Shown here one piece after another: positions 1-7,992 of a DNA stretch of 27,175 nt (position 1 is the first letter of the stretch; each line of letters begins with the position of its first letter). The stretch is taken from NCBI GenBank assembly GCA_041628815.1, contig JBFKOL010000019.1, positions 1 through 27,175 on the forward strand, given 5' to 3'. A model generated the notes under the pieces. It did not search any database. It had not been told where the DNA came from and saw nothing but the letters and a program-made list of their open reading frames with translations. The stretch is from JBFKOL01 sp041628815 (GTDB taxonomy: Bacteria; Bacteroidota; Bacteroidia; Chitinophagales; Saprospiraceae). The translations under genes were made by a program, and so were the position numbers.

Positions 1-675
1 AATCATATCCTTCTGCGGTGCCGATAAAATATACGTCGGAGAACGCTGCAGCATAATGACCTCACTGGCTTTTTTGGCCAACTCAGGCACCAGGGTCACA
101 GCCGTCGCCCCACTGCCGATAACAACGACCTTTTTACCGCTGTAAACGAGTTCTTCCGGCCATTTCTGGGGATGGACGATTTGACCACCATAGGCATCAA
201 TGCCTTCAAATTCAGGCGTATACCCCTCTTCATAATTGTAGTAGCCGCTGCACATGAAAAGGAAATTGCACGAAAGAGAAGAAGTGCTGTGGTCGTCGCT
301 GTTTTCTATCGTAAGTGTCCATTGGTTTTGCTCAGATGACCACAAAGCATGTTTTACCTTGTGGTGAAACTGGATCTTGTCATCCACACCATCGTCGCGT
401 GCTGTTTCTTTGATATAACTCAAAATGGCGGGACCATCAGCTATGGCCTCAGCAGCCTCCCATGGTTTGAAACTATAACCGAGTGTATACATATCAGAGT
501 CCGACCGGATACCGGGATACTTGAAAAGATCCCAGGTGCCTCCAATGGCGCCCCTTCCTTCCAGTATCACGAAAGACTTGCCTGGACATTTTTTAAGAAT
601 ATGGTGTGCCGCACCGATACCAGATAAGCCTGCACCGACGATAATTACATCAAAATGTTCGATTTGTTTTTCCAT
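1..675 (-). CDS. Flavin-containing monooxygenase, Baeyer-Villiger type (3' end missing)
   Basis: FAD- and NADPH-dependent monooxygenase that would insert oxygen into a ketone or oxidise a soft nucleophile in the cytoplasm; substrate unknown. Read on the minus strand from the ATG at 675, the 225 visible residues begin MEKQIEHFDVIIVGAG. The FAD Rossmann motif GAGLSG is at residues 14-19. GGTWDLFKYPGIRSD at 45-59 matches the GGxWxxxxYPGxxxD motif of class I Baeyer-Villiger enzymes. FEGIDAYGGQIVHPQKWP at 157-174 resembles the F-x-G...H-xxx-W-P fingerprint, and a second nucleotide-binding motif GSGATA is at 187-192. Family members have about 450-550 residues, so roughly half lies beyond base 1. 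No TAnnTTTG box was found upstream. The family is secure; the exact reaction is not. Confidence 0.9.
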   Translation of the reverse strand, partial: MEKQIEHFDVIIVGAGLSGIGAAHHILKKCPGKSFVILEGRGAIGGTWDLFKYPGIRSDSDMYTLGYSFKPWEAAEAIADGPAILSYIKETARDDGVDDKIQFHHKVKHALWSSEQNQWTLTIENSDDHSTSSLSCNFLFMCSGYYNYEEGYTPEFEGIDAYGGQIVHPQKWPEELVYSGKKVVVIGSGATAVTLVPELAKKASEVIMLQRSPTYILSAPQKDMI

Positions 676-1112
676 ATTTATGCGAATTACGGGGACTGCA
701 TGGCTGTAGCACGCCAATATTAATAAACCTTGACGGCAAGTACAATAAAAGAGACAAGACTAAATTGGCCAGAAGATATTTTTGATCCATGTGGTAAGTT
801 TAATTCTCAAATGACCCAATGGTAACGGTCTAGTTACCCAACAAACCGTTGTTGTTAAGTTAAATCTAGAAATAATTCATCTAAGCTTATTTCTGTACAA
901 TCAATAACTCTCCCGCCTTTAGTGACTCAAAACCTGCCAGCCGCAGCAAGTTGAGTAATTTTTCATATGTAATTCACCCTAATTTTAAGTTTTATCGCAC
1001 TCCGAGGATCAAAACCATAATAAGACCTAAGGGAGAAAGCGCAGAACACAATGCTGTGACAACAGATTTTATGTGTTGGCGATATTCTTCTAATTTCGCG
1101 CCAAATACAGTT
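676..1112. other. Intergenic region between divergent monooxygenase and TonB receptor genes
   Basis: No convincing gene is seen. A reading frame open from a TTG at 951 runs into the receptor gene, but its first 54 codons look non-coding in composition and precede a good signal peptide. GGTAAC (821-826) and GTTACC (833-838) form a perfect 6-bp inverted repeat, and AACGGT (824-829) can instead pair with ACCGTT (845-850), so two exclusive small hairpins are possible. No exact TAnnTTTG promoter box was found for either gene. Confidence 0.5.
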
Positions 1113-2933
1113 ATGAAATTCCCTGCGGTATTTTTTGTAGCCTTGATCCATATGGGACTGACGGCACAAGACGATAGCACATCGATATTTCTTAAAGATG
1201 TTGTTATCAAGGAAAACCGGATCAGCATACCCTACAGCGAAGTCTCGAGGAACCTTGAAGTCTTGCGCGATGAAGCGATCAGGAGCGTCAGGCCACTCAG
1301 CATAAACGAATTGTTGCAGACGATCGGGGGCGTGGATATCAGGCAGCGAGGTGTAAACGGAGTCCAGGCGGACCTGAGCATACGTGGAGGCACCTTCGAG
1401 CAGGCCGTCGTCCTTATCAATGGCGTGAAGATGATCGACCCACAGACGGGTCACCATATGATGAACCTGCCGGTCGACGTAGAGGACATTCTCCGGGTGG
1501 AAGTGCTGAAAGGGCCTGCAGCACGGACATACGGCGTCAACGGTTTCGCGGGCGCCATCAATATTGTCACCAAAGTGCCCGAAGATCGTGGAGCAGTGGT
1601 TAACGCGTCCTATGGTGATCACAATACCTATACAGGTTATACCAGGTTGTCGCTGCCCTTTGGCAAATGGCGCCAATCGGTTTCTTATGGGTTGAATACT
1701 TCTGATGGTTACAGGGACAATACCGACTATACCATCCACCAACTTTTTTACCAGTCAGAGGCGACCGTTGGCAACGGTGCTTTGAAGATCTTAGGGGGCC
1801 ATGCATCCAGGAATTTTGGTGCAAATGGCTTTTATGGCAATGAATCCTTCACGGATCAATATGAAGAAGTGCGCACTACCTTGGCCAGCTTTGGGTACGA
1901 AGGACAGAGTGGCAGGTGGTCGCTGAAACCACGGCTTTCGTGGCGGATGAATAAGGACAACTGGCAATTCCTTCGGCAGGACCCTGAATTTTTTCAAAAC
2001 TTCCACACCACGCACGTCATCAATGGTGAGTTCCATGCTACACGGGCGACTTCTTCCGGCATCCTCGGTTTGGGACTGGAATGGACCGATATCGATATTG
2101 AAAGCAACAACCTGGGGAGCCATGGTAGAAGCCAATTCGGCGGACATGTGGAATACCGCATCTCTCTGGCGGATGACAGGCTCGATGTGACGCCCGGTAT
2201 TTACCTGTTGAGTATTTCTGATTTTGGCTTCCAACTCTACCCTGGCCTGGACGTTGGTTACCGCCTTTCCGATTATACCAAACTTTTCTTGACTACTGGT
2301 CGGACCTCTCGGATTCCGACTTATACCGATTTGTATTATGAGGACCGTGGCAACCTAGGTAATCCTGATCTGCAGGAAGAAACGGCATATACCTTTGAAA
2401 TAGGATCAAAAGTCAAGACGCGTCAATTGCAATTGCAGGCCAGCTTTTTCCACCGCAGTGCCGAGGATCTCATAGACTGGTTCAGGGTGACACCCGACGA
2501 CAAATGGATGCCCGACAATTTTAGCAAGGCGACATACAACGGCCTTGACTTTTCGGCAACTTATGCACCGGCGCCAAGCGGAAACAGCGGATTCCTGCAA
2601 TTCATACGAATCAACTACTTGTTCCTGAATGCCTCTTTTGAGTCAAGCGACTTCGCCTTCTCCCGTAATGTCCTCGAAAACCTGAAGCATCAGTTGATTG
2701 TGCACCCGAGTCTTGCTTTTGGTGAAAGGGTAAAGCTGAACCTCTTGATTAAATACAATGACCGGGTAAGTTTGGAAGATTATCTTACAGTAGATACAAA
2801 CTTGGGCTATTCGGCAGGCAAAGTGCAATTATACTTGAAGGCAACCAACCTACTGGATGCGGCATACCGCGAGACGAACCTGGTTCCCATGCCGGGAAGG
2901 TGGATAACTGTGGGTGTCAGAGCTGTTTTGTAA
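1113..2933 (+). CDS. TonB-dependent outer-membrane receptor
   Basis: Outer-membrane beta-barrel that takes up a scarce ligand (siderophore, cobalamin or similar) using energy from TonB/ExbBD. The ATG at 1113 is chosen because it gives a signal peptide (MKFPAVFFVALIHMGLTAQ), giving 606 residues. A TonB-box-like DVVI follows at about residues 30-33. The plug domain comes next, with the typical LSIRGGTFEQAVVLINGV, VEVLKGPAARTYG and GAINIVTK segments. The rest is barrel sequence and ends in aromatic/hydrophobic alternation (RWITVGVRAVL). There is no N-terminal carboxypeptidase-like domain and no SusD partner, so it looks more like the BtuB/siderophore class than a SusC glycan importer. The ligand cannot be told from sequence. 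Its last 17 bases overlap the end of the convergent SDR gene. Confidence 0.9.
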   Translation: MKFPAVFFVALIHMGLTAQDDSTSIFLKDVVIKENRISIPYSEVSRNLEVLRDEAIRSVRPLSINELLQTIGGVDIRQRGVNGVQADLSIRGGTFEQAVVLINGVKMIDPQTGHHMMNLPVDVEDILRVEVLKGPAARTYGVNGFAGAINIVTKVPEDRGAVVNASYGDHNTYTGYTRLSLPFGKWRQSVSYGLNTSDGYRDNTDYTIHQLFYQSEATVGNGALKILGGHASRNFGANGFYGNESFTDQYEEVRTTLASFGYEGQSGRWSLKPRLSWRMNKDNWQFLRQDPEFFQNFHTTHVINGEFHATRATSSGILGLGLEWTDIDIESNNLGSHGRSQFGGHVEYRISLADDRLDVTPGIYLLSISDFGFQLYPGLDVGYRLSDYTKLFLTTGRTSRIPTYTDLYYEDRGNLGNPDLQEETAYTFEIGSKVKTRQLQLQASFFHRSAEDLIDWFRVTPDDKWMPDNFSKATYNGLDFSATYAPAPSGNSGFLQFIRINYLFLNASFESSDFAFSRNVLENLKHQLIVHPSLAFGERVKLNLLIKYNDRVSLEDYLTVDTNLGYSAGKVQLYLKATNLLDAAYRETNLVPMPGRWITVGVRAVL

Positions 2934-3789
2934 CTTCCAGGGTTTGTCTCGTCTGCAGATCATACTTCCGCATAAAAGTATGGATGAGCACGCGGGTGTA
3001 ACTTACCGGAAACCACCAGGCAATCTTCGACATCCACCAGGCATCGTTGCCAACGATGACTCTTTTCTTTCTTTTTTCGACCCCTTTCAGGATGGTTCTG
3101 GCAGCGTAGTCCGGTGTGTTGATGAATGACTTTTCGAATTCTGCCGTCATTGCTTCGCGTTCTTCTTGGGTAAGATCGCTCTTGTCCCATTTGGAATGAC
3201 GCGCTATGTTGGTCTTGATCCCTCCGGGATGGACGCTCATAATATTAACATGAGGAAATTCCATCATGGCCTCCATGCGGAGCGATTCCGTAAAGCCGCG
3301 AATGGCGAATTTGGATGCACAATACGGTGACTGTTTGGCTACGGCCAGCAACCCCAATATGCTCGAAATATTTACCAGACACGCCTCGGGGCGTTGTTTG
3401 AGGTGTGGCAGGAAAGCTTTGGAGCCATACACCATACCCCAGAAGTTGACGTCCATCAACCACTTGAAATCTTCAATGGGCACCGATTCCGCATGGTAGG
3501 CGCCAAGAGCTACACCGGCATTGTTGATGACGAGGTCCACCTGTCCGAAATGTTCCGCCACCTTCGATGCAAAAGCCTCCATGGCCTGCCAGTCCGCGAC
3601 GTCGAAAATTTGGGTGCGTATGCTGTCTTCATCGGTTGGACCGAGCAATGCCAGGGTTTCTTCCAGGGCTTCCCCTCGTGCATCGTTGAGCATAAGCCTG
3701 CATCCGCGCGTAGCCAGGCTTACTGCCAATGCCCTCCCTATGCCAGAACCCGCACCTGTTATCACCGCCACTTTGTCATTGAGCTTCAT
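2917..3789 (-). CDS. SDR-family NAD(P)-dependent oxidoreductase
   Basis: Classical short-chain dehydrogenase/reductase that would oxidise or reduce an alcohol/carbonyl pair; substrate unknown. The start at ATG 3789 (MKLNDKVAVITGAG) puts the cofactor motif TGxxxGIG at residues 11-18, the normal place; an upstream start would only add a poor 12-residue leader. Other family marks are NNAG at 89-92, catalytic Ser about 143, YxxxK as Tyr156/Lys160, and PGG-IKT at 188-193. The 290 residues exceed the usual 250; the extra C-terminal 50-60 residues include a basic/aromatic stretch that might touch a membrane, as in many SDRs acting on lipids (inference). It converges on the TonB receptor gene with a 17-bp overlap (2917-2933). 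Confidence 0.9.
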   Translation of the reverse strand: MKLNDKVAVITGAGSGIGRALAVSLATRGCRLMLNDARGEALEETLALLGPTDEDSIRTQIFDVADWQAMEAFASKVAEHFGQVDLVINNAGVALGAYHAESVPIEDFKWLMDVNFWGMVYGSKAFLPHLKQRPEACLVNISSILGLLAVAKQSPYCASKFAIRGFTESLRMEAMMEFPHVNIMSVHPGGIKTNIARHSKWDKSDLTQEEREAMTAEFEKSFINTPDYAARTILKGVEKRKKRVIVGNDAWWMSKIAWWFPVSYTRVLIHTFMRKYDLQTRQTLEVTKQL

Positions 3790-3988
3790 TACTGTTATTT
3801 TTTGGTAAGCTACGATATTCGGCAAGTAAGTAATGCCGGTCGAAGTGCGAAATTTCCATGCAGGGTAAAAACCGTGTCATATCGCTGAAAGCAAGATCTT
3901 TTAAGGGCTTTACGGTACTTGATTAAATCGATTGGATATGGATTCGAAGTTGGGAGACTACGAATAACGTTATCTAAGAATGATGAAT

Positions 3989-4035
3989 GATGAATGTCGT
4001 CGCTATGCGCAACTTTGAAAGTGCTGACATTCATC
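3989..4035. repeat. 10-bp perfect inverted repeat with 27-nt loop
   Basis: GATGAATGTC at 3989-3998 is the exact reverse complement of GACATTCATC at 4026-4035. The loop can fold a further small stem around ACT-TTGAA-AGT. The left arm is part of a GAATGAT tandem repeat. There is no T tract after it, so it is not a terminator. It may be a protein-binding site or an RNA leader structure. Confidence 0.5.
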
Positions 4036-4254
4036 GGCACTATGCTATGGATTGATATGCCTACCGAAAAACGCAATTATGATTAATGAATGAAAATTCA
4101 AAACACGTCAAAGAATACCTATACAACCAGAAATCGACACAATTTCCACTTTCAAGGACCTACGTTATACCCTGTATTTTCTTTACATAGTGCTAATTCC
4201 AAAATAAAGAACTGATCACAGTGAAGGCATTCCTATATTAGGTGCCATAAAGGA

Positions 4255-4264
4255 AGTGATCACT
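4255..4264. promoter_or_regulatory. Palindromic TGATCA-type site upstream of the MFS gene
   Basis: AGTGATCACT is a perfect 10-bp palindrome 47 bp before the MFS start codon. A related sequence, ACTGATCACAGTG, lies at 4211-4223, about 44 bp upstream. Two copies of TGATCAC spaced by about four helix turns suggest a dimeric regulator's operator, but this is inference from symmetry only. Confidence 0.3.
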
Positions 4265-4311
4265 AATCTCAAGGGAAAGTGTTCATTGCTTACAGCTGAC
4301 CGCGATATTGT

Positions 4312-5556
4312 ATGAACGGAGATCGATACAGGGAGAAAGTACTTTGGGTCCTGATGGGGGTATCAGCGTTCAATTTCCTTGATCGACAGATCCTGATCAT
4401 CCTCCAGGAATCGGTGAAAACGGACCTTGGGCTTTCGGATACGCAACTGGGTCTTTTGACAGGCTTTGCCTTTTCCATTTTCTATGTGACCATGGGATTG
4501 CCGCTGGCAAGACTGGCGGACCGTTTCAAACGTACAAGGATCATTGCATTGTGCTTGGGAGGGTGGAGCTTAATGACCGTTTTGTCGGGATTGACGCAGA
4601 ATTTTGTTCAACTTCTCCTGGCCCGGGTAGGTGTAGGTATAGGTGAAGCGGGTGGTGCACCGCCTTCGCACTCACTAATTTCAGATTATTTTCCACCTGA
4701 AAAAAGGTCGATAGCCCTGGCCATCTTTTCGCTTGGCATCTACTTGGGCGTCATGTTGGGCCTTTTGGTGGGTGGCGTTTTGGACAATTTTTTTGGATGG
4801 CGTCTCGCATTCATCCTTGCCGGAATTCCCGGCGTGCTTTATGCCTTGTTTCTTTACATCTATGTCAAAGAGCCGCGGCGAGGAGCGATGGATACGATCG
4901 TCAAACTAGAAAATAGCAGCCTCTGGCTCACGATCAAAGAGATTCTTTCGAATCGCTCCTTCATCTATCTCTCGCTTGGCGGAGCCAGTGTAGCCTTTAT
5001 CCAATATGGTGTGGGAAACTGGATACCGCCATTCCTGTTCCGGTATCATGGCATGAGCTCGATGGGCGTAGGTCTCCTTACAGCCTGCACTTTCGGTCTC
5101 GGTGGTGCCTTGGGCACTGTCGCCGGGGGATACCTCTCAGATCATTTCGGTAAAAACAACAAGGGCTGGTATTTTTGGTGGCCCTTGATAGGCGTAATCG
5201 GTTCGATACCCTTTGTCCTGGCCATCTGTTTTGCCCAAAACCTTTGGATAGTAGGAGCATTGCTTTTTTTCCCGGTTTTTCTCTTCGCTTTACACTTGGC
5301 CCCCTCGCTGGCCGTAGCGCACAACCTGGTCTCACAGGATAAAAGAGCCCTTTCTTCAGCCATGTTCTTTTTTATCTTGAACCTGGTCGGTCTTGGTCTC
5401 GGTCCCTTGTTCGTTGGTGCCTTAAGTGATTGGCTCGACCCTGTAGCCGGACAACAGTCCTTGCGATGGTCTATTTCCTGTGCAACACTCGCGGGTATTC
5501 CGGCCTCATATTGTTATTATAAAGCCGCGCGACACGTTGGTAATGAATGGGCATAA
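4312..5556 (+). CDS. MFS transporter, Spinster-like
   Basis: Inner-membrane major facilitator transporter of 414 residues with about 12 hydrophobic helices. After a short N-terminus comes FNFLDRQILIILQESVKTDLGLSD, the typical helix 1 of Spinster-family MFS proteins. The MFS loop 2-3 signature is LARLADRFKRTR. Helix 4 reads RVGVGIGEAGGAPPSHSLISDYFPPEKR, also characteristic of this branch. The substrate is unknown; eukaryotic relatives carry sphingolipids or lysolipids, while bacterial members are mostly uncharacterised. The start at 4312 (MNGDRYREKVLW) gives a normal cytoplasmic tail. It is followed after 105 bp by the nagX-like gene on the same strand, so the two may be co-transcribed. Confidence 0.88.
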   Translation: MNGDRYREKVLWVLMGVSAFNFLDRQILIILQESVKTDLGLSDTQLGLLTGFAFSIFYVTMGLPLARLADRFKRTRIIALCLGGWSLMTVLSGLTQNFVQLLLARVGVGIGEAGGAPPSHSLISDYFPPEKRSIALAIFSLGIYLGVMLGLLVGGVLDNFFGWRLAFILAGIPGVLYALFLYIYVKEPRRGAMDTIVKLENSSLWLTIKEILSNRSFIYLSLGGASVAFIQYGVGNWIPPFLFRYHGMSSMGVGLLTACTFGLGGALGTVAGGYLSDHFGKNNKGWYFWWPLIGVIGSIPFVLAICFAQNLWIVGALLFFPVFLFALHLAPSLAVAHNLVSQDKRALSSAMFFFILNLVGLGLGPLFVGALSDWLDPVAGQQSLRWSISCATLAGIPASYCYYKAARHVGNEWA

Positions 5557-5661
5557 ATACGTGGAAAACTGCCTTTGGAGAAAGTACCTTTCACTTTTGC
5601 ACTAAATCCATCAAAACACAGTATTTTGTTCGAATTGTGCCAAGAAAAGGCCAACTGAGGG

Positions 5662-6750
5662 ATGAAAAGACTCGTTTCACTTGATTTTTTCAGGGGATTG
5701 ACAATTGCGTTGATGATTGTTGTCAATATGCCGGGGACATGGAATCACGTCTATCCGCCCCTTCGACATGCAGAGTGGCATGGTATGACACCTACCGATC
5801 TCGTTTTCCCGTTTTTCCTTTTTATCGTAGGTGTCAGTATCGCCCTGGCCTATACGAAGATCCGGATGACTTCCGGTATCGATGGAAATACCTACCGGAA
5901 GATTTTTGTCAGGACCTTGAAGATTTTTGTACTGGGATTGTTTCTCGCACTCTTTCCGGACTTCAATTTTGGAGAATTACGCGTAGCCGGAGTATTGCAA
6001 CGCATCGCCATCGTTTTTTTGGCCTGTGCCATTCTTTTTCTCAGGACGGGCTTCAGAACCCAGGTTTTGGTCGGCGCAGTTCTGCTTATCGGGTACTGGC
6101 TTACCATGATAGGTGTACCCGTTCCCGAAATAGGATCCGGGATGTTGGAGCCGGGACAAAACCTGGCGGCATTTGTTGACAAATACCTGCTTCCTGGCAG
6201 GATGTACCAGGTCACATGGGATCCGGAAGGAGTTTACAGCACGCTCCCGGCCGTCGGTACAGGCATTACCGGGTTATTGGCCGGACATCTCATCATCAAC
6301 AAGACACTTTCTCATGATAAAAAGATCATATGGCTGTTTTTTGCCGGATTTACATCTATGTTACTCGGTCATGCATGGAGCTGGGTTTTTCCACTCAATA
6401 AACATTTGTGGACGAGTTCCTATGTGCTGGTAAGCTCAGGTCTGGCTGCGATGTTTTTGGCAGCCTCAATCTGGATCATCGACGAAAAAGGCTATAAAAA
6501 ATGGACCTTCCCGGCTGTAGTTTTTGGGATGAATGCCATTTCAGCTTATGTATTGCACGGTATAATGTGGAGGTTATTCGATATTCCTGTAATGGGAAAC
6601 AAAGGATTTAGAAGTACATGGGTGGATGGTCTGATCTCACTGGGCATCCAGCCAGAACTTGTTTCCTTTTCCTGGGCATTGTTCTATACATTTCTTTGTT
6701 ACCTCTTTGCTTTATGGCTATACAGGAAGCGGATTTTTATCAAATTGTGA
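5662..6750 (+). CDS. Membrane acetyltransferase of the NagX/HGSNAT family
   Basis: Multi-pass membrane protein of 362 residues resembling COG4299 (NagX, DUF5009/DUF1624) and the transmembrane part of human heparan-alpha-glucosaminide N-acetyltransferase. It opens with RLVSLDFFRGLTIALMIVVN, the family hallmark. RHAEWHGMTPTDLVFPFFLF follows, with His36 at the place of the active-site histidine of HGSNAT and His40 nearby. About ten hydrophobic helices follow, with SAYVLHG near the end. By analogy it would move an acetyl group across the inner membrane onto an amino sugar; whether this protein does so is not shown. NagX genes are often found among N-acetylglucosamine catabolic genes, but the only plausible partner here is the MFS transporter upstream. 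Confidence 0.85.
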   Translation: MKRLVSLDFFRGLTIALMIVVNMPGTWNHVYPPLRHAEWHGMTPTDLVFPFFLFIVGVSIALAYTKIRMTSGIDGNTYRKIFVRTLKIFVLGLFLALFPDFNFGELRVAGVLQRIAIVFLACAILFLRTGFRTQVLVGAVLLIGYWLTMIGVPVPEIGSGMLEPGQNLAAFVDKYLLPGRMYQVTWDPEGVYSTLPAVGTGITGLLAGHLIINKTLSHDKKIIWLFFAGFTSMLLGHAWSWVFPLNKHLWTSSYVLVSSGLAAMFLAASIWIIDEKGYKKWTFPAVVFGMNAISAYVLHGIMWRLFDIPVMGNKGFRSTWVDGLISLGIQPELVSFSWALFYTFLCYLFALWLYRKRIFIKL

Positions 6751-6960
6751 CCGGATCCTGACACATCTCCCAACTTAAATTTCCCTTGACCTTGACTTTT
6801 TGGGTAAACACTTTTTTCTTTGGGTCAGATTGAAAAACTCATATTCACATTTTTTTTAATATAATTTCTTTTATACCTTAGCTGAAAATAAGTGCCTATC
6901 GCCCACATTTACTCTATTAAATAATCGATTTTATTACTTAAGCATTAATTAATCAGAGTT

Positions 6961-7545
6961 ATGGACGTAAGAGCGCTCAGCGACAAGGAATTGATCAATT
7001 TATATCTCGAAGGGAATCAAAAATCATTCGAGATTCTTCTCACTCGCCACAAGAACAAAATCTACACCTCAATCTATCTCTTCGTAAAGGACCACGAGCT
7101 GGCCGAAGATATATTCCAGGAAGTTTTCATCAAGATCATCGATACCCTGCGCAAGGGCAAATACAACCACGAAGGCAAGTTCTTACAGTGGGCGATGAGA
7201 ATTTCCTATAACCTGTGCGTCGATTATTTCCGCCGCTCCAAAAGACGGACAAAAGTGTCACCGTCTGAGACATTCGATATATTTGACGTCCTCGAAGTGA
7301 AGGACGATAATATGGAGACCACGATGATCAAAAATCAGACCCACGCCAAAGTGCGTCAGTTAGTAGATCAGTTGCCGCCAGAACAAAGAGAGGTCGTCAT
7401 CCTGCGTCATTATGCAGATATGAGTTTCAAGGAAATTGCGGCACTCACCAAGGTCAGCATCAACACCGCACTTGGAAGGATGCGCTATGCGCTGATCAAT
7501 ATTCGCAAGATGGTGGAAGAACAGCATATCTCCTTGCGTGCCTGA
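6961..7545 (+). CDS. RNA polymerase ECF sigma factor (sigma-70 family)
   Basis: Alternative sigma factor of 194 residues that would direct RNA polymerase to a specific promoter set. Region 2 covers roughly residues 10-95 (FEILLTRHKNKIYTSIYLF, ELAEDIFQEVFIKIIDTL, ISYNLCVDYFRRSKR). Region 4 covers about 130-185 (LPPEQREVVILRHYADMSFKEIA, then SINTALGRMRYALINIRK), with the helix-turn-helix. Length and domain order are normal for ECF factors. The ATG at 6961 is the first in frame. No anti-sigma gene lies beside it; the gene stands alone and ends in an intrinsic terminator at 7593-7620. The A/T-rich upstream region has no exact -7 box; TACCTTAG at 6874-6881 is one base off. Confidence 0.92.
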   Translation: MDVRALSDKELINLYLEGNQKSFEILLTRHKNKIYTSIYLFVKDHELAEDIFQEVFIKIIDTLRKGKYNHEGKFLQWAMRISYNLCVDYFRRSKRRTKVSPSETFDIFDVLEVKDDNMETTMIKNQTHAKVRQLVDQLPPEQREVVILRHYADMSFKEIAALTKVSINTALGRMRYALINIRKMVEEQHISLRA

Positions 7546-7592
7546 GTGAACATACATGCCCCTGACCAGGTAACCATAAAAAATCATAAGAT

Positions 7593-7620
7593 GCCCGCTA
7601 TGACTATTAGCGGGCTTTTT
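7593..7620 (+). terminator. Intrinsic terminator of the ECF sigma gene
   Basis: GCCCGCTA (7593-7600), a 7-nt loop, then TAGCGGGC (7608-7615) form a perfect 8-bp stem followed by TTTTT (7616-7620). It lies 47 bp after the sigma factor stop codon. Confidence 0.88.
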
Positions 7621-7948
7621 CATTTTAAATATGACCAATCCCATTTGGGACGAGCAGAATGATGCATCAATGATCATTTATGACCTGTACGCAAGGTTTA
7701 TTTCGAATATTTTTTTGAGGGAAGGACTCCTTTCGGCTTCTTGAAACGTTTAAGTCTATGGTCAAAGAACAGGGAATTGTGACCGGTTTCACATAAGTTC
7801 GACCTCCGGATTGTTATTCAGGCTGTCCAACGTACTTCCATGTCATAGCATATTCCTTCCGTGGAATAAAAAATTAATTGATCAAAACTTAATGTAGGTC
7901 GTCAAACGAAAGTGTCACTTAAGTTTTCCACTCACCGTTTCACTTTCA
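7621..7948. other. Intergenic region without recognised content
   Basis: Between the sigma factor terminator and the promoter at 7949 lie about 330 bp with no plausible gene, no clear hairpin with a T tract and no repeat that I can see. Confidence 0.5.
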
Positions 7949-7979
7949 TTTGAGGAGTAACAAAAGGCCGGTATATTTG
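7949..7979 (+). promoter_or_regulatory. Consensus Bacteroidota promoter of the redoxin/haem/copper lipoprotein gene
   Basis: TTTG at 7949-7952, a 19-bp spacer, and TATATTTG at 7972-7979 match the primary-sigma consensus of Bacteroidota (TTTG-N19-21-TAnnTTTG). Transcription would begin about 4-8 nt further on, giving a leader of about 70 nt before the ATG at 8056. The -7 box sits inside the inverted repeat at 7961-7992. Confidence 0.65.
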
Positions 7980-7992
7980 TACCGGCCTTTTG
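7961..7992. repeat. Perfect 13-bp inverted repeat centred on the -7 box
   Basis: CAAAAGGCCGGTA (7961-7973) is the exact reverse complement of TACCGGCCTTTTG (7980-7992), with the 6-nt loop TATTTG. The loop and the end of the left arm make up the -7 element, so a protein bound here would cover the promoter. As RNA it would be a strong hairpin, but no gene lies just upstream to be terminated and there is little T tract beyond the arm. I favour an operator; a bidirectional terminator is the alternative. Confidence 0.6.

Larger units (their letters stand above)
3790..4311. other. Divergent intergenic region with inverted repeats
   Basis: 522 bp between the SDR gene (leftward) and the MFS gene (rightward), with no supported gene. 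It holds 2.7 tandem copies of GAATGAT (3978-3996). It also holds a perfect 10-bp inverted repeat, GATGAATGTC (3989-3998) with GACATTCATC (4026-4035). Two TGATCAC-containing sites lie near the MFS start: ACTGATCACAGTG (4211-4223) and the perfect palindrome AGTGATCACT (4255-4264). Promoters must lie here, but no exact TAnnTTTG box was found. Confidence 0.5.

Noticed and set aside
921..938. Stretch resembling a cobalamin riboswitch B12 box (ending AACCTGCC) before the TonB receptor
   Set aside because: The other conserved riboswitch parts (the CCCGCAACTG-type and GCCACTG-type segments) are missing, so the match is probably chance.
951..1112. Upstream extension of the TonB receptor from a TTG codon
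   Set aside because: The added 54 residues are not family-like and would bury the signal peptide at ATG 1113.
963..1742. 259-codon open frame on the minus strand
   Set aside because: It is antisense to the plug and early barrel of the TonB receptor, has no recognisable domain and is cysteine/histidine rich in the manner of shadow frames.
3394..3888. 164-codon open frame on the plus strand
   Set aside because: Antisense to the SDR gene, whose motifs are intact; no domain seen.
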